From Pseudophaeobacter leonis (GTDB lineage: Bacteria; Pseudomonadota; Alphaproteobacteria; Rhodobacterales; Rhodobacteraceae): a stretch of DNA of 64,000 bases. This document shows, in pieces, positions 28,452 to 38,592 of the stretch. The notes under the pieces are model-generated. The model saw nothing but the letters and a program-made list of their open reading frames with translations. It was not told the origin of the DNA and did no database searches. Position 1 is the first letter of the stretch; each line of letters begins with the position of its first letter. A program made the translations under genes and the position numbers. The stretch is from contig NZ_MWVJ01000005.1 in the NCBI RefSeq assembly GCF_002087335.1, forward strand, positions 1 through 64,000. Reading direction: 5' to 3'.

Positions 28452-29043
28452 AACCATCGACGATCTAACGTCGCTTTATGGCACACCGGGGGCGCCCTCT
28501 CTGCGCAAGGTGGCCCGTCGGATGACGCCGCTGTACCGTCAATGGATCATGGCCTCAAAGCTGTGCATGTTGACCACGGTGGGGCCCGATGGCACAGACG
28601 ATAGCCCGCGCGGCGATGACGGGCCGGTGGTGCTTGAACTTGACCCTGGCACCCTTGCCCTGCCGGACTGGCGCGGCAACAACCGTCTGGATTCCCTGCG
28701 CAATATTGTGTGCGATGGCCGGGTGTCTTTGATGTTTCTGGTGCCGGGCTCGAATAATGTGGTGCGCATCAATGGCACGGCCAAGGTGACGGCTGATGCG
28801 GATCTGCGCGCCCGGTTTGAAAAGGCGGGAAAACTACCTGCCACGATGATCGTGATCTCGATTGGCGAGATCTACAGCCAATGTGCCCGGGCGCTGATGC
28901 GGGCGGGCACCTGGAGCGGTGTCGACGAAAGCAAAGATCTGCCCACTGTGGGCGAGATCCTGGCTGAGCAGACGGGGGGACAAGAGGGCGGCGCCGACTA
29001 TGACGCCGCCTGGGGTGCGCGGGCTGCTGCGACCATGTGGTGA
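28438..29043 (+). CDS. Pyridoxamine-5'-phosphate-oxidase-like FMN-binding protein
   Basis: The 201-aa product shows the split-barrel flavin fold typical of the MSMEG_1061-type PNPOx-like group. Its elements include ASKLCMLTTVGPDGTDDSPRG, LPDWRGNNRLDSLRNI, LMFLVPGSNNVVRINGTA and SIGEIYSQCARALMR. Such proteins bind FMN or related cofactors and often act on small molecules; no substrate can be named. I prefer the ATG at 28438 (MQYLETIDDL) to an upstream TTG. It overlaps plsC by 14 bp and so ends the ftsEX-plsC operon. Confidence 0.85.
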   Translation: MQYLETIDDLTSLYGTPGAPSLRKVARRMTPLYRQWIMASKLCMLTTVGPDGTDDSPRGDDGPVVLELDPGTLALPDWRGNNRLDSLRNIVCDGRVSLMFLVPGSNNVVRINGTAKVTADADLRARFEKAGKLPATMIVISIGEIYSQCARALMRAGTWSGVDESKDLPTVGEILAEQTGGQEGGADYDAAWGARAAATMW

Positions 29044-29135
29044 GACAACAGCAGGGCCTGTAGCGCCCGCACAGAGTTTGCACTGGGTCTCTACGGTACC
29101 GGGTCGGTACGGTGGCGCGCCCTGTTGATGGGCCT

Positions 29136-29444
29136 TTAGGCGATGACTTCACCAATCAGCACCTGCGGCTGGATATTGGTGAAATTCGCCACATCCGCCA
29201 TCACCGGCCCCGAGGCCTTCAATGCGGCGCCCATGGCCGCCTGATCGGCAAAGACGATACTTGCCACCGCATGAAATCCGGCCGGTTTGTCGGGGCCACC
29301 GGCGATGCCTTTGGTGACCAGAACCCGGTCGATATGGCTGCCCATATGTTCCTGAACCAGCGCCATGTGGGTATCGGCATAATAGCCGTGGTCAAAGGTG
29401 CTGTCGTCGCTGACTGGATAAATTACTTGTAGTGAAACGGCCAT
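29136..29444 (-). CDS. EthD-family protein
   Basis: The 102-aa product begins MAVSLQVIYPVSDDSTFDHGYY and contains DTHMALVQEHMG, matching the small alpha+beta-barrel EthD fold (dimeric ferredoxin-like). Members occur in ether or steroid degradation, but most are of unknown function. A GGGAGG site lies upstream of the ATG at 29444. It is convergent with the PNPOx-like gene. Confidence 0.82.
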   Translation of the reverse strand: MAVSLQVIYPVSDDSTFDHGYYADTHMALVQEHMGSHIDRVLVTKGIAGGPDKPAGFHAVASIVFADQAAMGAALKASGPVMADVANFTNIQPQVLIGEVIA

Positions 29445-30073
29445 CTGTCGTCCTCCCCTGCGTTGAAACTGGCTGCAGTAGACAGGGCGGACAGTGATTT
29501 TCCAAATGAAACTTTTTGTGATGCTGCGTTCTTGTCTCAGCGGGCATGATTTTCTGCGTTGGGGATGCAAGGAAGAGAATGCTGCCGACAGACGCTCCCC
29601 AGTCGGGATAGGCGGAAAAGAAAACTCCCCATCGCTCTGGTGATTGGGCCTTACCGAGCAGCCAGCCTTTGCTGATGCTATCCGGCCCCATCGTAGCCTT
29701 GGGATCAATTGGCAATTCCGAGAATTCTTGTGCGACGATGGGCGCAATCAGATCAAGCAGTTCTTTGGCATCTAAAGCGGACAGCGCAAAGGGGTGGGTG
29801 GTTGTTACCTGGCAGCGCCGTGTCGCGAGCTGTAGAAAGCTGGCGGAGGCCTGATCTATCCACTGCGTAGAGGATGCTGTGTGCGCGTGGGGAACCAAGT
29901 CGGCCGATGCTTTGGCTGTCACGTCTTCTCCGCGATGATGCGGCAGGCAGTAGTCTTTGAAGAGTGTCGCAATGCGTTCAGCACGGCTTGGGACTGGCCA
30001 GAGGAGCGATGCCAGTCCGCAAGCCTGCGATCAGGCCAAGAGCCACAATGGGGGCAAGTATGGATTTTTTCAC
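29392..30073 (-). pseudogene. Putative secreted protein with disrupted frame
   Basis: From a GTG at 30073 the frame encodes a signal-peptide-like start (KKSILAPIVALGLIAGL) that stops after about 32 codons. One base away, a second frame continues SRAERIATLFKDYCLPHHRGE and runs on with plausible protein sequence to at least GASVGSILFLASP, ending at 29392 inside the EthD gene. A single-base shift near 29990 would join them; the true C-terminus may need a second correction. The family is not recognised. The ribosome-binding site is weak, so the gene call is tentative. Confidence 0.35.
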
Positions 30074-30134
30074 GGGGTCTGTGCGGCAGGTCCTGCGCCC
30101 CAGTTAAAAGGAAACCGGGGCGCAGAGATCTTGT

Positions 30135-31525
30135 TTAGCTATGGATCGCGCCGGTGCCGCAGGCCAGGGCGGCCTCACGCACGGCTTCCGAATAGGTTGG
30201 GTGCGCGTGGCAGGTGAGGGCCACATCTTCGGCAGAGGCGCCAAATTCCATCGCAACGCAGAGCTCATGGATCAGATCACCGGCACCGGGGCCGATGATC
30301 GCCGCGCCTAAGATTCGATCGGTTTCCTTGTCGGTGATGATTTTGACAAAGCCACCCTCGGCCTGATGCACCGCCTTGGCGCGGGCATTGGCCATAAAGT
30401 TGAACTTGCCAACCTTGACCTTGCGCCCCTCGGCCTTGAGCGCATCCTCGGTGGCGCCCACGGTGGCCACTTCGGGCGTGGTGTAGACCACACCGGGGAT
30501 GACGCCATAGTTCACATGGCCATGCTTACCGGCGATCACATCTGCCACGGCCATGCCTTCGTCCTCGGCCTTGTGGGCCAGCATCGGGCCTTCAATGACA
30601 TCGCCAATGGCAAAGAGGCCGGGCACATTGGCGCGCCACTGGGCGTCCGTCGCGATCTGGCCGCGCTCGGTCAGTTTGACACCCAGGGCATCGAGCCCGA
30701 GGCCCTCGGCATAGGCTTTGCGCCCGGTCGCGACCAGCACCACATCGGCGTCGATCACCTCGGCATCGCCACCCTTTTTGGGCTGGTATGTCACCTTGGC
30801 CTTGGTCTTGCTGGCCTCGACGCCCTGCACGGCGGCGCCCATGATGAAGGTGACGCCCTGCTTTTCCAGCATGCGTTTAAAGCCGCGCTGCACGTCCTTG
30901 TCCATGCCGGGGCAGACCGCATCCATGTATTCCACCACGGTGACCTCGGAGCCGAGGCGGGCATAGACCGAGCCCAGCTCAAGCCCGATGACACCGGCGC
31001 CAATCACCAGCATCTTTTTGGGAACCTTTGGCAGGTCCAGCGCGCCGGGGAGGTGACAACGACCTTCTCGTCGACCTCGACACCGGGCAGCGAGGAGGGC
31101 ACAGAGCCGGTGGCCACGACGATATTTTTGGCCTCATGGGTCTCATCGCCGACCTTGACCTGACCGGCGGCCGGAATAGAGGCCCAGCCTTTGAGCCAGT
31201 CGATCTTGTTCTTTTTCATCAGGAATTCGACACCGCCGGTGTTCTGGCTGACGACGTCTTCCTTGTAGGATTTCATCTGGTTCCAGTCGACCGAAGGCGA
31301 TTTGCCTTTGAGGCCCATGCCGGCAAAGTTGTGTTCGGCCTCGTGCAGCATATGCGTCGCATGCAGCAGTGCCTTTGACGGGATGCAGCCGATGTTGAGG
31401 CAGGTGCCGCCGAGGGTTTCGCGCCCCTCAACAATGGCGGTCTTGAGACCCAGCTGGGCGCAGCGGATGGCGCTGACATAGCCGCCGGGGCCTGCACCGA
31501 TGATGATGACGTCATAGCTTGCCAT
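30135..31525 (-). CDS. lpdA: Dihydrolipoyl dehydrogenase (E3), frameshifted in this sequence
   Basis: The first part begins [19 protein letters not shown] with the redox-active CLNIGC (Cys42, Cys47). The second begins [21 protein letters not shown] (NAD-binding) and ends with the dimer interface and catalytic [11 protein letters not shown]. One missing base near 31050 breaks the frame: restoring it gives [21 protein letters not shown], the family's expected join. Full length would be about 464 aa. E3 reoxidises the lipoyl groups of the 2-oxoglutarate dehydrogenase E2, encoded upstream (sucB). The gene is needed for growth on most carbon sources, so a sequencing error is far more likely than a null allele. 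Confidence 0.93.
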
Positions 31526-31551
31526 TTTTAAAAGGTCCTTTGCGGTTGAGC

Positions 31552-31612
31552 GGGGGAGGGGCGCTGCCCCCGGCCCTGATGGGCCTCCCCCGAGGTATTT
31601 GAGAGAAGGTGA
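31552..31612. repeat. Rhodobacterales-type intergenic palindromic repeat
   Basis: Nested inverted repeats are present: outer GGGGGAGG/CCTCCCCC (31552-31559 with 31584-31591) and inner GGCCC-TGAT-GGGCC (31572-31585), then CGAGGTATTTGAG and AAGGTGAA. I recall this kind of palindrome plus a CCCCCGAGGTATTT tail as a common dispersed sequence in Roseobacter genomes. Only one copy is in this window, between lpdA and the MAPEG gene. Confidence 0.5.
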
Positions 31613-31616
31613 ATGG

Positions 31617-32004
31617 TCATATGAGGGCGGCAACCAGCATGGCGGTGGTGGCGACGAGCCCCACGGCCCAGATCAGGGAGCGCCAGGGGCTGAGCCCGAA
31701 GGCGTAGGCGGGGACATAAAGAATGCGGGCGCCGAGGTAGGTCCAGGCGCAGGCGGTGGTGAAGGGCGTGGATTGATCCCCAAGCGTGACAACGATGCAG
31801 GCGATGGAGAAGAGGATCAGCCCCTCGAAGTGGTTGTTCATGGCGCGTTTTAGCCGTCCGGCAGTGCCGGTGAGTTCCACGGCTGTATCACGCGGGCCAA
31901 AGGCGACCTTGCGGCTGACCTGCTGGTTGGCCGTGAAGGAATAGGCGCAGAACTGCAGGACGCAGCAGGGCAGCGAGGGTGAGGATGGTGAGTTCGGTGG
32001 TCAT
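31617..32004 (-). CDS. MAPEG-family membrane protein, frameshifted in this sequence
   Basis: From the ATG at 32004 the start [14 protein letters not shown] is followed, after a shift near 31961, by [22 protein letters not shown] in the second frame. That frame continues [35 protein letters not shown] and ends at 31617. The rejoined protein of about 128 aa has four membrane helices and the MAPEG motif [15 protein letters not shown] proteins include glutathione-dependent enzymes of lipid mediators; bacterial members are mostly uncharacterised. It lies between sucB and lpdA. A 24-codon frame (32075-32001, ending DDFLDEALK) overlaps its start by 4 bp and may be the tail of another small gene. Confidence 0.8.
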
Positions 32005-32154
32005 TTTAGGGCCTCGTCCAGAAAATCATCGCCTTCGATGTAATGGGCGTCCAATGTCCCTTGGCGGAACGGCATGGCGACTAGAGTGAGCGACGCACCA
32101 TCGGAAAAGGAAAGTTGAGAGAGTATGAGGATAGATTTCCGACACGCTCTCGAT

Positions 32155-32197
32155 GGTTCTTCCCGATCAGGTTTTTTTTACCCACTCGGGAAGAACC
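32155..32197. terminator. Long hairpin after sucB
   Basis: Perfect 12-bp arms GGTTCTTCCCGA/TCGGGAAGAACC flank a loop that contains eight T on the plus strand. It begins 12 bp beyond the sucB stop (minus-strand sense). The missing T-tail outside the stem makes it an atypical terminator; it may define the 3' end of the suc transcript. Confidence 0.5.
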
Positions 32198-32208
32198 CAT
32201 TTGGTCAA

Positions 32209-33716
32209 TTACAGATCCATCAGCAGGCGGCGGGGATCTTCCAGCGCTTCTTTGACGCGCACCAGGAAGGTCACAGCCCCTTTGCCGTCGACGATGCGGC
32301 GGACGTAGCTCAGCGCCAGATACATCATCGGGCGGATCACCACTTCACCGTTGATCGCCATGGGGCGGTCCTGGATCTTGTGCATGCCCAGAATGCCGGA
32401 CTGCGGTGGGTTCAGGATCGGCGAAGACATGAGGGAACCATAGACGCCACCGTTGGAGATCGTGAAGGTGCCGCCCTGCATCTCTGCCATCGATAGCTTG
32501 CCGTCACGGGCGCGTTTGCCTTTTTCGGAAATTGCCTTTTCGATCTCGGCAAATGACATGGCGTCGGCGTCGCGGATCACCGGAACCACCAGGCCGGTCG
32601 GGGTGCCGGCAGCAACGCCCATGTGGACAAATTTCTTGTAGACCACATCGGTGCCGTCGATTTCGGCATTGACCTCAGGCACTTCTTTCAGCGCGTGGCA
32701 GCAGGCCTTGGTGAAGAAGGACATAAAGCCCAGACGCACACCGTGCTTTTTCTCAAACTGGTCTTTGTACTGAGTGCGCAGGGCCATGACCTCGCCCATG
32801 TCCACCTCGTTATAGGTGGTCAGCATGGCGGCGGTATTCTGGCTTTCTTTCAGGCGCTTGGCAATCGTCTGGCGCAGGCGGGTCATTTTCACCCGCTCTT
32901 CGCGTGACGCATCATCTGCGGGCACAGGCGCGCGCGGTGTTGGCGCTGCGGCAGCTGGGGCCGGAGCGGCAGCGGCGGCTGCCATGGCGCGGGTGACATC
33001 GTCCTTCATGATCCGACCATCGCGACCTGTGCCTGCAACTCTGGCGGCAGAGAGCCCGGCTTCGGCCATGGCCTTTTCCGCCGATGGCGCATTGGCGATG
33101 TCCTTGCCTGCGGCGGCAGGAGCCACTGCGGCTGCGGGCGCCGTGGCTGGCGCCGCCGCGACGGCTGCCCCTGCGCCTGAGATCTCACCAAGTTTGGCGC
33201 TGGCCTCGACAGTACTGCCTTCTGCGGCGGTGATTTCCGCCAGCACGCCTGCGGCAGGTGAAAGCACCTCGACCGAGACCTTGTCGGTTTCCAGCTCACA
33301 GAGCATCTCGTCCTGGGCCACGGTGTCGCCGACCTTTTTGAACCAGACCGAAACGGTGGCCTCGGTCACAGATTCGCCAAGCGTGGGCACCATCACATCA
33401 GTACTGCCACCTGTGGCGGCAGGGGCCGCAGGGGCCGCAGCAGCAGGCGCTGCAACGGCTGCCGGAGCTGCGGCGGCGCCGGAGGCAGTAATATTGGCCA
33501 GCAGCGCGTCAACGCCGACCGTGTCGCCTTCATTGGCGACGATATCGGCCAGCACGCCTGCGGCGGGAGCAGGCACCTCGACGGTAACCTTGTCGGTTTC
33601 CAGCTCACAGAGCATTTCATCCTGCGCTACAGTGTCGCCGGGTTTCTTGAACCAGGTGGCGACAGTGGCTTCGGTAACGGATTCGCCCAAAGTGGGCAGC
33701 GAACTTCGGTGGTCAT
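32209..33716 (-). CDS. sucB: Dihydrolipoamide succinyltransferase (E2 of 2-oxoglutarate dehydrogenase), frameshifted at the 5' end
   Basis: The ATG at 33716 opens MTTEVR; one missing G near 33699 then shifts the frame, after which [21 protein letters not shown] continues to 32209. The protein has two N-terminal lipoyl domains (lysines in [11 protein letters not shown] and [11 protein letters not shown]), separated by Ala/Pro-rich linkers. A peripheral-subunit-binding domain ([19 protein letters not shown]) and a catalytic domain ending [12 protein letters not shown]...RRLLMDL follow. Two lipoyl domains instead of one is notable but known in this group. It transfers succinyl groups to CoA within the complex with SucA and LpdA. 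Confidence 0.94.
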
Positions 33717-33727
33717 GACTGTCTTCC

Positions 33728-36682
33728 TCAGATGCTCAGCGCGTCGTTCACGAGCGCAGCTTGTTGGGCTTTATGTTGGCTGGCGAGACCGGTTGCAGGC
33801 GACGCCGAGGTGGCACGGCCGACGTAAGCGGGCCGGGTGTGCTTGGCCTTGATGCGGCTCAGCACCCATTCGATATTGGGCTCAATAAAGGACCAGGCCC
33901 CCTGGTTCTTGGGCTCTTCCTGACACCAGACCATCTCAGCGCCGTTGAACCGTTCTATCCTTTCGACCAGCGAGATCGCCGGGAAAGGATAGAACTGTTC
34001 AACCCGCATGAGATAGACATCGTCGATCCCACGGGCATCGCGCTCTTCCAGCAGGTCATAGTAGACCTTGCCCGAGCACATGACGACGCGCTTGATCTTG
34101 TCATCAGAGGCCAGTTGCGTGTCGGAATTACCCTTTTGGGCATCATCCCACAGCACCCGGTGGAAGCTGGAGCCGGTGGTGAAATCCTCGGCATTGCTAA
34201 CAGCCATCTTGTGGCGCAGCAGCGATTTGGGCGTCATCAGCATCAGCGGTTTACGGAACGAGCGGTGCAGCTGGCGGCGCAGGATGTGGAAGTAGTTGGC
34301 TGGCGTGGTGCAGTTGGCCACGATCCAGTTGTCCTGACCACACATCTGCAGGAACCGCTCCAGACGGGCGGAGGAGTGTTCCGGCCCCTGGCCCTCAAAC
34401 CCGTGCGGCATCAGGCAGACCAGACCGGACATCCGCAGCCATTTGCTTTCGCCGGAAGAGATGAACTGATCAAACATGATCTGCGCGCCATTGGCAAAAT
34501 CGCCAAACTGGGCTTCCCAGAGGGTCAGCGCGTTGGGTTCCGCCAGCGAGTAGCCATATTCAAACCCCAGAACCGCATATTCCGACAGGGCAGAATCGAT
34601 CACATCAAAATGTGACTGGCCTGCGCGGATATTGTTGAGCGGGAAGTAGCGCTCTTCTGTGTTCTGGTTGATGATGCCGGAGTGGCGCTGCGAGAAGGTG
34701 CCACGGGTGGCATCCTGTCCCGACAGACGGACCGGAAAGCCCTCGGTCAGCAAGGAGCCAAAGGCCAGTGCTTCACCGGTGGCCCAGTCAAAGCCCGCGC
34801 CGCTTTCAAACATCTTGCCGCGGGTTTCCAGAACCCGGCCAACGGTGCGGTGCATCGGGAAGCCTTCGGGCACGCTGGCCAGGGACTTGCCGATTTCGGC
34901 CATGGTTTCAGGCTCAATCGCGGTCTTGCCGCGCTGGTATTTGTTTTCTTTCTGACGGTCCAGATGCGACCAGCGACCATCAAGCCAGTCGGCCTTGTTT
35001 GGTTTGTAGTCTTTGCCGGCCTCGAACTCTTCGTTCAGCTGGGCCTGAAACGCGGCCTTCATGTCCTCGATCTCGCCCTCGGGGATCAGGCCATCCTTGA
35101 CCAGACGTTCCGTATAAAGGCTGAGCGTGGTTTTGTGGCCTTTGATCCGTTTGTACATCAGGGGGTTGGTGAACATGGGCTCGTCGCCCTCGTTGTGACC
35201 AAACCGGCGATAGCAAAAGATGTCGAGAACAACGTCCTTGCCGAATTTCTGGCGGAACTCGGTGGCCACCTTGGCGGCATGTACCACGGCCTCGGGGTCA
35301 TCACCATTGACGTGGAAGATCGGCGCCTCGACCACCAGCGCGTTGTCGGTGGGGTAGGGCGAGGAGCGCGAGAAATGCGGCGCCGTGGTGAAACCGATCT
35401 GGTTGTTCACCACGATATGCATGGTGCCGCCGGTTTTGTGACCCTTCAGTCCCGACAGCGCAAAACACTCTGCCACAACACCCTGGCCGGCAAAGGCCGC
35501 ATCGCCGTGCAGCAGGATCGACAGAACCTTGCCGCGCGCACCGTCGTTTTTCTGATCCTGTTTGGCGCGGACCTTGCCCAGAACCACCGGGTTCACCGCC
35601 TCAAGGTGCGAGGGGTTGGCGGTCAGGCTGAGGTGCACGGTATTGCCGTCAAATTCGCGATCCGACGAGGCGCCAAGGTGGTATTTCACATCGCCCGAGC
35701 CATCAACGTCTTCGGGCTTAAAGCTGCCGCCCTGGAACTCGTTGAAAATGGCGCGGTAGGGTTTTTGCATCACATTGGCCAGAACCGACAAGCGGCCCCG
35801 GTGTGGCATACCAATGACGATCTCTTCGACGCCCAGGTTGCCACCGCGTTTGATGATCTGCTCCATCGCCGGGATCAGGCTCTCGCCGCCATCCAGACCA
35901 AAGCGCTTGGTGCCCATGTATTTGACGTGCAGGAATTTTTCAAAACCCTCGGCCTCGACCATTTTGTTCAGGATCGCCTTGCGACCCTCACGGGTAAAGC
36001 GGATCTCTTTGTCGTAGCCCTCAATGCGTTCCTTCAGCCAGGCGGACTGGCCGGGGTCAGAAATATGCATGTATTGCAGCGCAAAGGTACCACAGTAGGT
36101 GCGTTTTACGATCTCGACGATCTGGCGCATGCTTGCGACCTGCAGCCCCAGAACATTGTCGATAAAGATCGGGCGATCCATGTCGGCGTCCAGAAAGCCA
36201 TAGCTTTGCGGGTCCAGCTCGGGGTGGGGGGCGTCACTGCGCATCGACAGCGGGTCAAGATCGGCCGCCAGGTGACCCCGGATCCGGTAGGCGCGGATCA
36301 GCATCAGGGCGCGGATCGAATCGAGCACGGCGCGCTGGATCTGCTCATCCGAGACTTCCACACCGGCCTTGACCGCCTTTTCGGCAATCTTTTTGCCCGC
36401 AGCCTTTGCCTCGACCGGCGCAGGCCATTCGCCAGTCAGGGCGGCGGTCAGGTCATCATTGGGAGCGGGCGGCCAGTCAGGGCGTGCCCAGGAAGGACCC
36501 TGGGCCTCAGCCTTCACATCCAGGTCAGCATCGCCCATCTGGCGAAAGAACTCGCCCCAGGCGGCATCAACCGCATTCGGGTCATTGGCATATTGCGCAT
36601 AGAGCTGTTCGAGATACTCGGCATTATGCCCCTGCATGAAGGAGGAGGCGTGGAACAGGTCGTTGGGAGAGTTATCGGTCAT
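33728..36682 (-). CDS. sucA: 2-oxoglutarate dehydrogenase E1 component
   Basis: The 984-aa thiamine-diphosphate enzyme includes the N-terminal [19 protein letters not shown] segment that anchors E1 to E2, then [21 protein letters not shown] (ThDP/Mg region) and the C-terminal [20 protein letters not shown]. It decarboxylates 2-oxoglutarate and loads the lipoyl arm of SucB. The start at 36682 ([10 protein letters not shown]) is four codons into the longest frame and is the conventional one. sucB follows after only 11 bp. Confidence 0.97.
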   Translation of the reverse strand: MTDNSPNDLFHASSFMQGHNAEYLEQLYAQYANDPNAVDAAWGEFFRQMGDADLDVKAEAQGPSWARPDWPPAPNDDLTAALTGEWPAPVEAKAAGKKIAEKAVKAGVEVSDEQIQRAVLDSIRALMLIRAYRIRGHLAADLDPLSMRSDAPHPELDPQSYGFLDADMDRPIFIDNVLGLQVASMRQIVEIVKRTYCGTFALQYMHISDPGQSAWLKERIEGYDKEIRFTREGRKAILNKMVEAEGFEKFLHVKYMGTKRFGLDGGESLIPAMEQIIKRGGNLGVEEIVIGMPHRGRLSVLANVMQKPYRAIFNEFQGGSFKPEDVDGSGDVKYHLGASSDREFDGNTVHLSLTANPSHLEAVNPVVLGKVRAKQDQKNDGARGKVLSILLHGDAAFAGQGVVAECFALSGLKGHKTGGTMHIVVNNQIGFTTAPHFSRSSPYPTDNALVVEAPIFHVNGDDPEAVVHAAKVATEFRQKFGKDVVLDIFCYRRFGHNEGDEPMFTNPLMYKRIKGHKTTLSLYTERLVKDGLIPEGEIEDMKAAFQAQLNEEFEAGKDYKPNKADWLDGRWSHLDRQKENKYQRGKTAIEPETMAEIGKSLASVPEGFPMHRTVGRVLETRGKMFESGAGFDWATGEALAFGSLLTEGFPVRLSGQDATRGTFSQRHSGIINQNTEERYFPLNNIRAGQSHFDVIDSALSEYAVLGFEYGYSLAEPNALTLWEAQFGDFANGAQIMFDQFISSGESKWLRMSGLVCLMPHGFEGQGPEHSSARLERFLQMCGQDNWIVANCTTPANYFHILRRQLHRSFRKPLMLMTPKSLLRHKMAVSNAEDFTTGSSFHRVLWDDAQKGNSDTQLASDDKIKRVVMCSGKVYYDLLEERDARGIDDVYLMRVEQFYPFPAISLVERIERFNGAEMVWCQEEPKNQGAWSFIEPNIEWVLSRIKAKHTRPAYVGRATSASPATGLASQHKAQQAALVNDALSI

Positions 36683-36717
36683 GGATGTTCTCACTGCGAA
36701 AGGTCAGAGGCGAAAAT

Positions 36718-37110
36718 TTATAGGGTACAGGGTGGTGTTGGCGTAGGGCTTTGACCACCGGGTATATTGCAGACATCTTTCGCAATACTTACGGAGGTTT
36801 TATCTGTGTCAGCTGCAGAGCCCTGCGATGAAAGCTCAGCCAGCGGGGTGTGCTGTAGGGGCGCGGCTGCTTCGGCCTCTGCCAGGGCGGCGGGTGGCGG
36901 TATCGCGGACATCTGATCTGCGGAGATGGGTGTTGGCTCGTTTTGCGGCGCGGCGGCCTGCTCCTGACGTTTCAGGCTCCTGGCCTCGGCGAGCGAAATC
37001 TGACGCCAGCCTTCACCATCCTGCACATAGGCGACACGCGGACTGGGGCCACTGCAGCCGGTTGCCAGAACCACTGATGCAAGGGCTGCACATATCAGTC
37101 TCATAGTCAT
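36718..37110 (-). CDS. Lipoprotein of unknown function between sucD and sucA
   Basis: The 130-aa product starts MTMRLICAALASVVLATGC, a lipoprotein signal with lipobox ATGC, followed by a Pro/Ala/Gln-rich body with no fold that I recognise. The start is uncertain by two codons. It sits within the suc run on the same strand, 35 bp before sucA, with a perfect palindrome separating it from sucD. Its presence inside the TCA operon need not mean a metabolic role. Confidence 0.7.
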   Translation of the reverse strand: MTMRLICAALASVVLATGCSGPSPRVAYVQDGEGWRQISLAEARSLKRQEQAAAPQNEPTPISADQMSAIPPPAALAEAEAAAPLQHTPLAELSSQGSAADTDKTSVSIAKDVCNIPGGQSPTPTPPCTL

Positions 37111-37136
37111 GGGGCCTGCCGTAACTGAGTAGGGTT

Positions 37137-37162
37137 TTCGGGGCGAATTCATTCGCCCCGAA
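37137..37162. terminator. Perfect palindrome after sucD
   Basis: TTCGGGGCGAAT and ATTCGCCCCGAA form 12-bp arms around a 2-base centre, 7 bp past the sucD stop. There is no T-run, so partial termination or RNA processing inside the operon is more likely than full stop. Confidence 0.5.
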
Positions 37163-37168
37163 GAACTA

Positions 37169-38053
37169 TTAACCTTTGATGGCTTTCAGCACCGCTTCGC
37201 CAAGGCCGGCGGGGCTTTCGGCAACAACGATACCAGCAGAGCGCATGGCTTCGATCTTGTCCTCAGCGCCACCTTTGCCACCGGCGACGATTGCGCCAGC
37301 GTGGCCCATGCGACGGCCGGGAGGGGCAGTCCGGCCGTCGCTGAAACCAGCCACGGGCTTCCAGCGGCCTTTTTTGCGCTGCTCGGCGAGGAATGCTGCG
37401 GCTTCCTCTTCGGCAGAACCACCGATTTCACCAATCATGATGATCGACTGGGTCTCATCATCGTCGAGGAAGAGATCCAGCACGTCGATGTGCTCGGTGC
37501 CCTTGATGGGATCACCACCGATGCCAACAGCCGAAGACTGGCCCAGGCCGATGTCGGAGGTCTGTTTCACCGCTTCATAGGTCAGGGTGCCGGACCGCGA
37601 CACAACACCAACAGAGCCACGTTTGTGGATGTGACCGGGCATGATGCCGATTTTGCAGGCGTCAGGGGTGATCACGCCGGGGCAGTTGGGGCCGATCAGG
37701 CGCGATTTAGAGCCTTCCAGCGCGCGCTGAACCCGCATCATGTCCAGAACCGGGATGCCTTCGGTGATGCAGACGATCAGCTCCATCTCGGCGTCGATTG
37801 CCTCGAGGATTGAGTCAGCGGCGAAGGGGGGCGGCACGTAGATGACAGAAGCGTTTGCTTCGGTCACATGCCTGGCTTCGTGCACCGAGTTGAAGACGGG
37901 CAGACCAAGGTGGTTGATGCCGCCTTTGCCTGGGGTCACACCGCCGACCATTTTGGTGCCATAGGCAATGGCCTGTTCAGAGTGAAAGGTGCCCTGCGAG
38001 CCGGTAAAGCCCTGACAGATAACCTTGGTGTTTTCGTCGATGAGGACTGCCAT
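37169..38053 (-). CDS. sucD: Succinate-CoA ligase, alpha subunit
   Basis: At 294 aa this has the family's standard length. It carries an N-terminal CoA-binding [15 protein letters not shown], the phosphohistidine region [17 protein letters not shown] with the catalytic His, and [20 protein letters not shown]. With SucC it interconverts succinyl-CoA and succinate with nucleotide phosphorylation. Unusually, it is separated from sucC by a 519-bp gene for a secreted protein; in most bacteria sucC and sucD are adjacent. Confidence 0.97.
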   Translation of the reverse strand: MAVLIDENTKVICQGFTGSQGTFHSEQAIAYGTKMVGGVTPGKGGINHLGLPVFNSVHEARHVTEANASVIYVPPPFAADSILEAIDAEMELIVCITEGIPVLDMMRVQRALEGSKSRLIGPNCPGVITPDACKIGIMPGHIHKRGSVGVVSRSGTLTYEAVKQTSDIGLGQSSAVGIGGDPIKGTEHIDVLDLFLDDDETQSIIMIGEIGGSAEEEAAAFLAEQRKKGRWKPVAGFSDGRTAPPGRRMGHAGAIVAGGKGGAEDKIEAMRSAGIVVAESPAGLGEAVLKAIKG

Positions 38054-38065
38054 TTTAGGAGTCTC

Positions 38066-38584
38066 CTAATTTGTCTTGAGAAAGACTGCTTCCATCAAGG
38101 AAGCTTTCTCTTTTCGATGAAACTTGACTTCGAGTGTGATGAGGTCGGGGTAGCCTGCTTCCCAAGCGGTGCCGAAGGTGAACCCGCCAGAAAGGTCAGA
38201 TTTGTGACTTGGCCCCTGGGGCAAGTGCTGCTGAGCTTGGCTTGTTAGATTCTTCGCGTAGGATGCGTCTGTTCCATATTGAGTGACGAGGAGGCGTACA
38301 TGGTCTGCACTAAGAGACGCGCGATGGTCACGAATACCGACAATGTAAAAATCTTCGTCTGTGTTGGCTGCTTCTAAGTAGCTTAGGTGGCTGCCAGTGC
38401 TTTCTTTGGAAACAATGCGAAATCCTGCTTGGATAGACAATTTCTCTAAGGCTTCAAGGTTCGGAACCGTTTGCACGGCACGATCAAAAAGCGAAACAAA
38501 TTCGTCTTGTGAAACCGCAGTCTCCGCCTGTGACGGAGCCGAAATTAGCACGGACAAAATCGCAAAGAGAAATTGACGAAGCAT
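38066..38584 (-). CDS. Predicted secreted protein inserted between sucC and sucD
   Basis: The 172-aa product has a signal peptide (MLRQFLFAILSVLISAPSQA) and a soluble domain with no motif that I recognise. It contains DEFVSLFDRAVQTVPNLEALEK and DEDFYIVGIRDHRASLSADHVR; no lipobox or metal site is visible. Base composition is lower in GC than the flanking suc genes. Only 8 bp separate it from sucC and 12 bp from sucD, so it is cotranscribed. It looks like an insertion of an unrelated gene into sucCD. Confidence 0.75.
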   Translation of the reverse strand: MLRQFLFAILSVLISAPSQAETAVSQDEFVSLFDRAVQTVPNLEALEKLSIQAGFRIVSKESTGSHLSYLEAANTDEDFYIVGIRDHRASLSADHVRLLVTQYGTDASYAKNLTSQAQQHLPQGPSHKSDLSGGFTFGTAWEAGYPDLITLEVKFHRKEKASLMEAVFLKTN

Positions 38585-38592
38585 TCTCTGAC

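Noticed and set aside
34682-36754. A 690-codon open frame on the plus strand opposite sucA
   Set aside because: It is the antisense shadow of an intact, highly conserved sucA in GC-rich DNA, rich in His/Arg/Gly/Ala typical of reverse-frame artefacts, with no ribosome-binding site.
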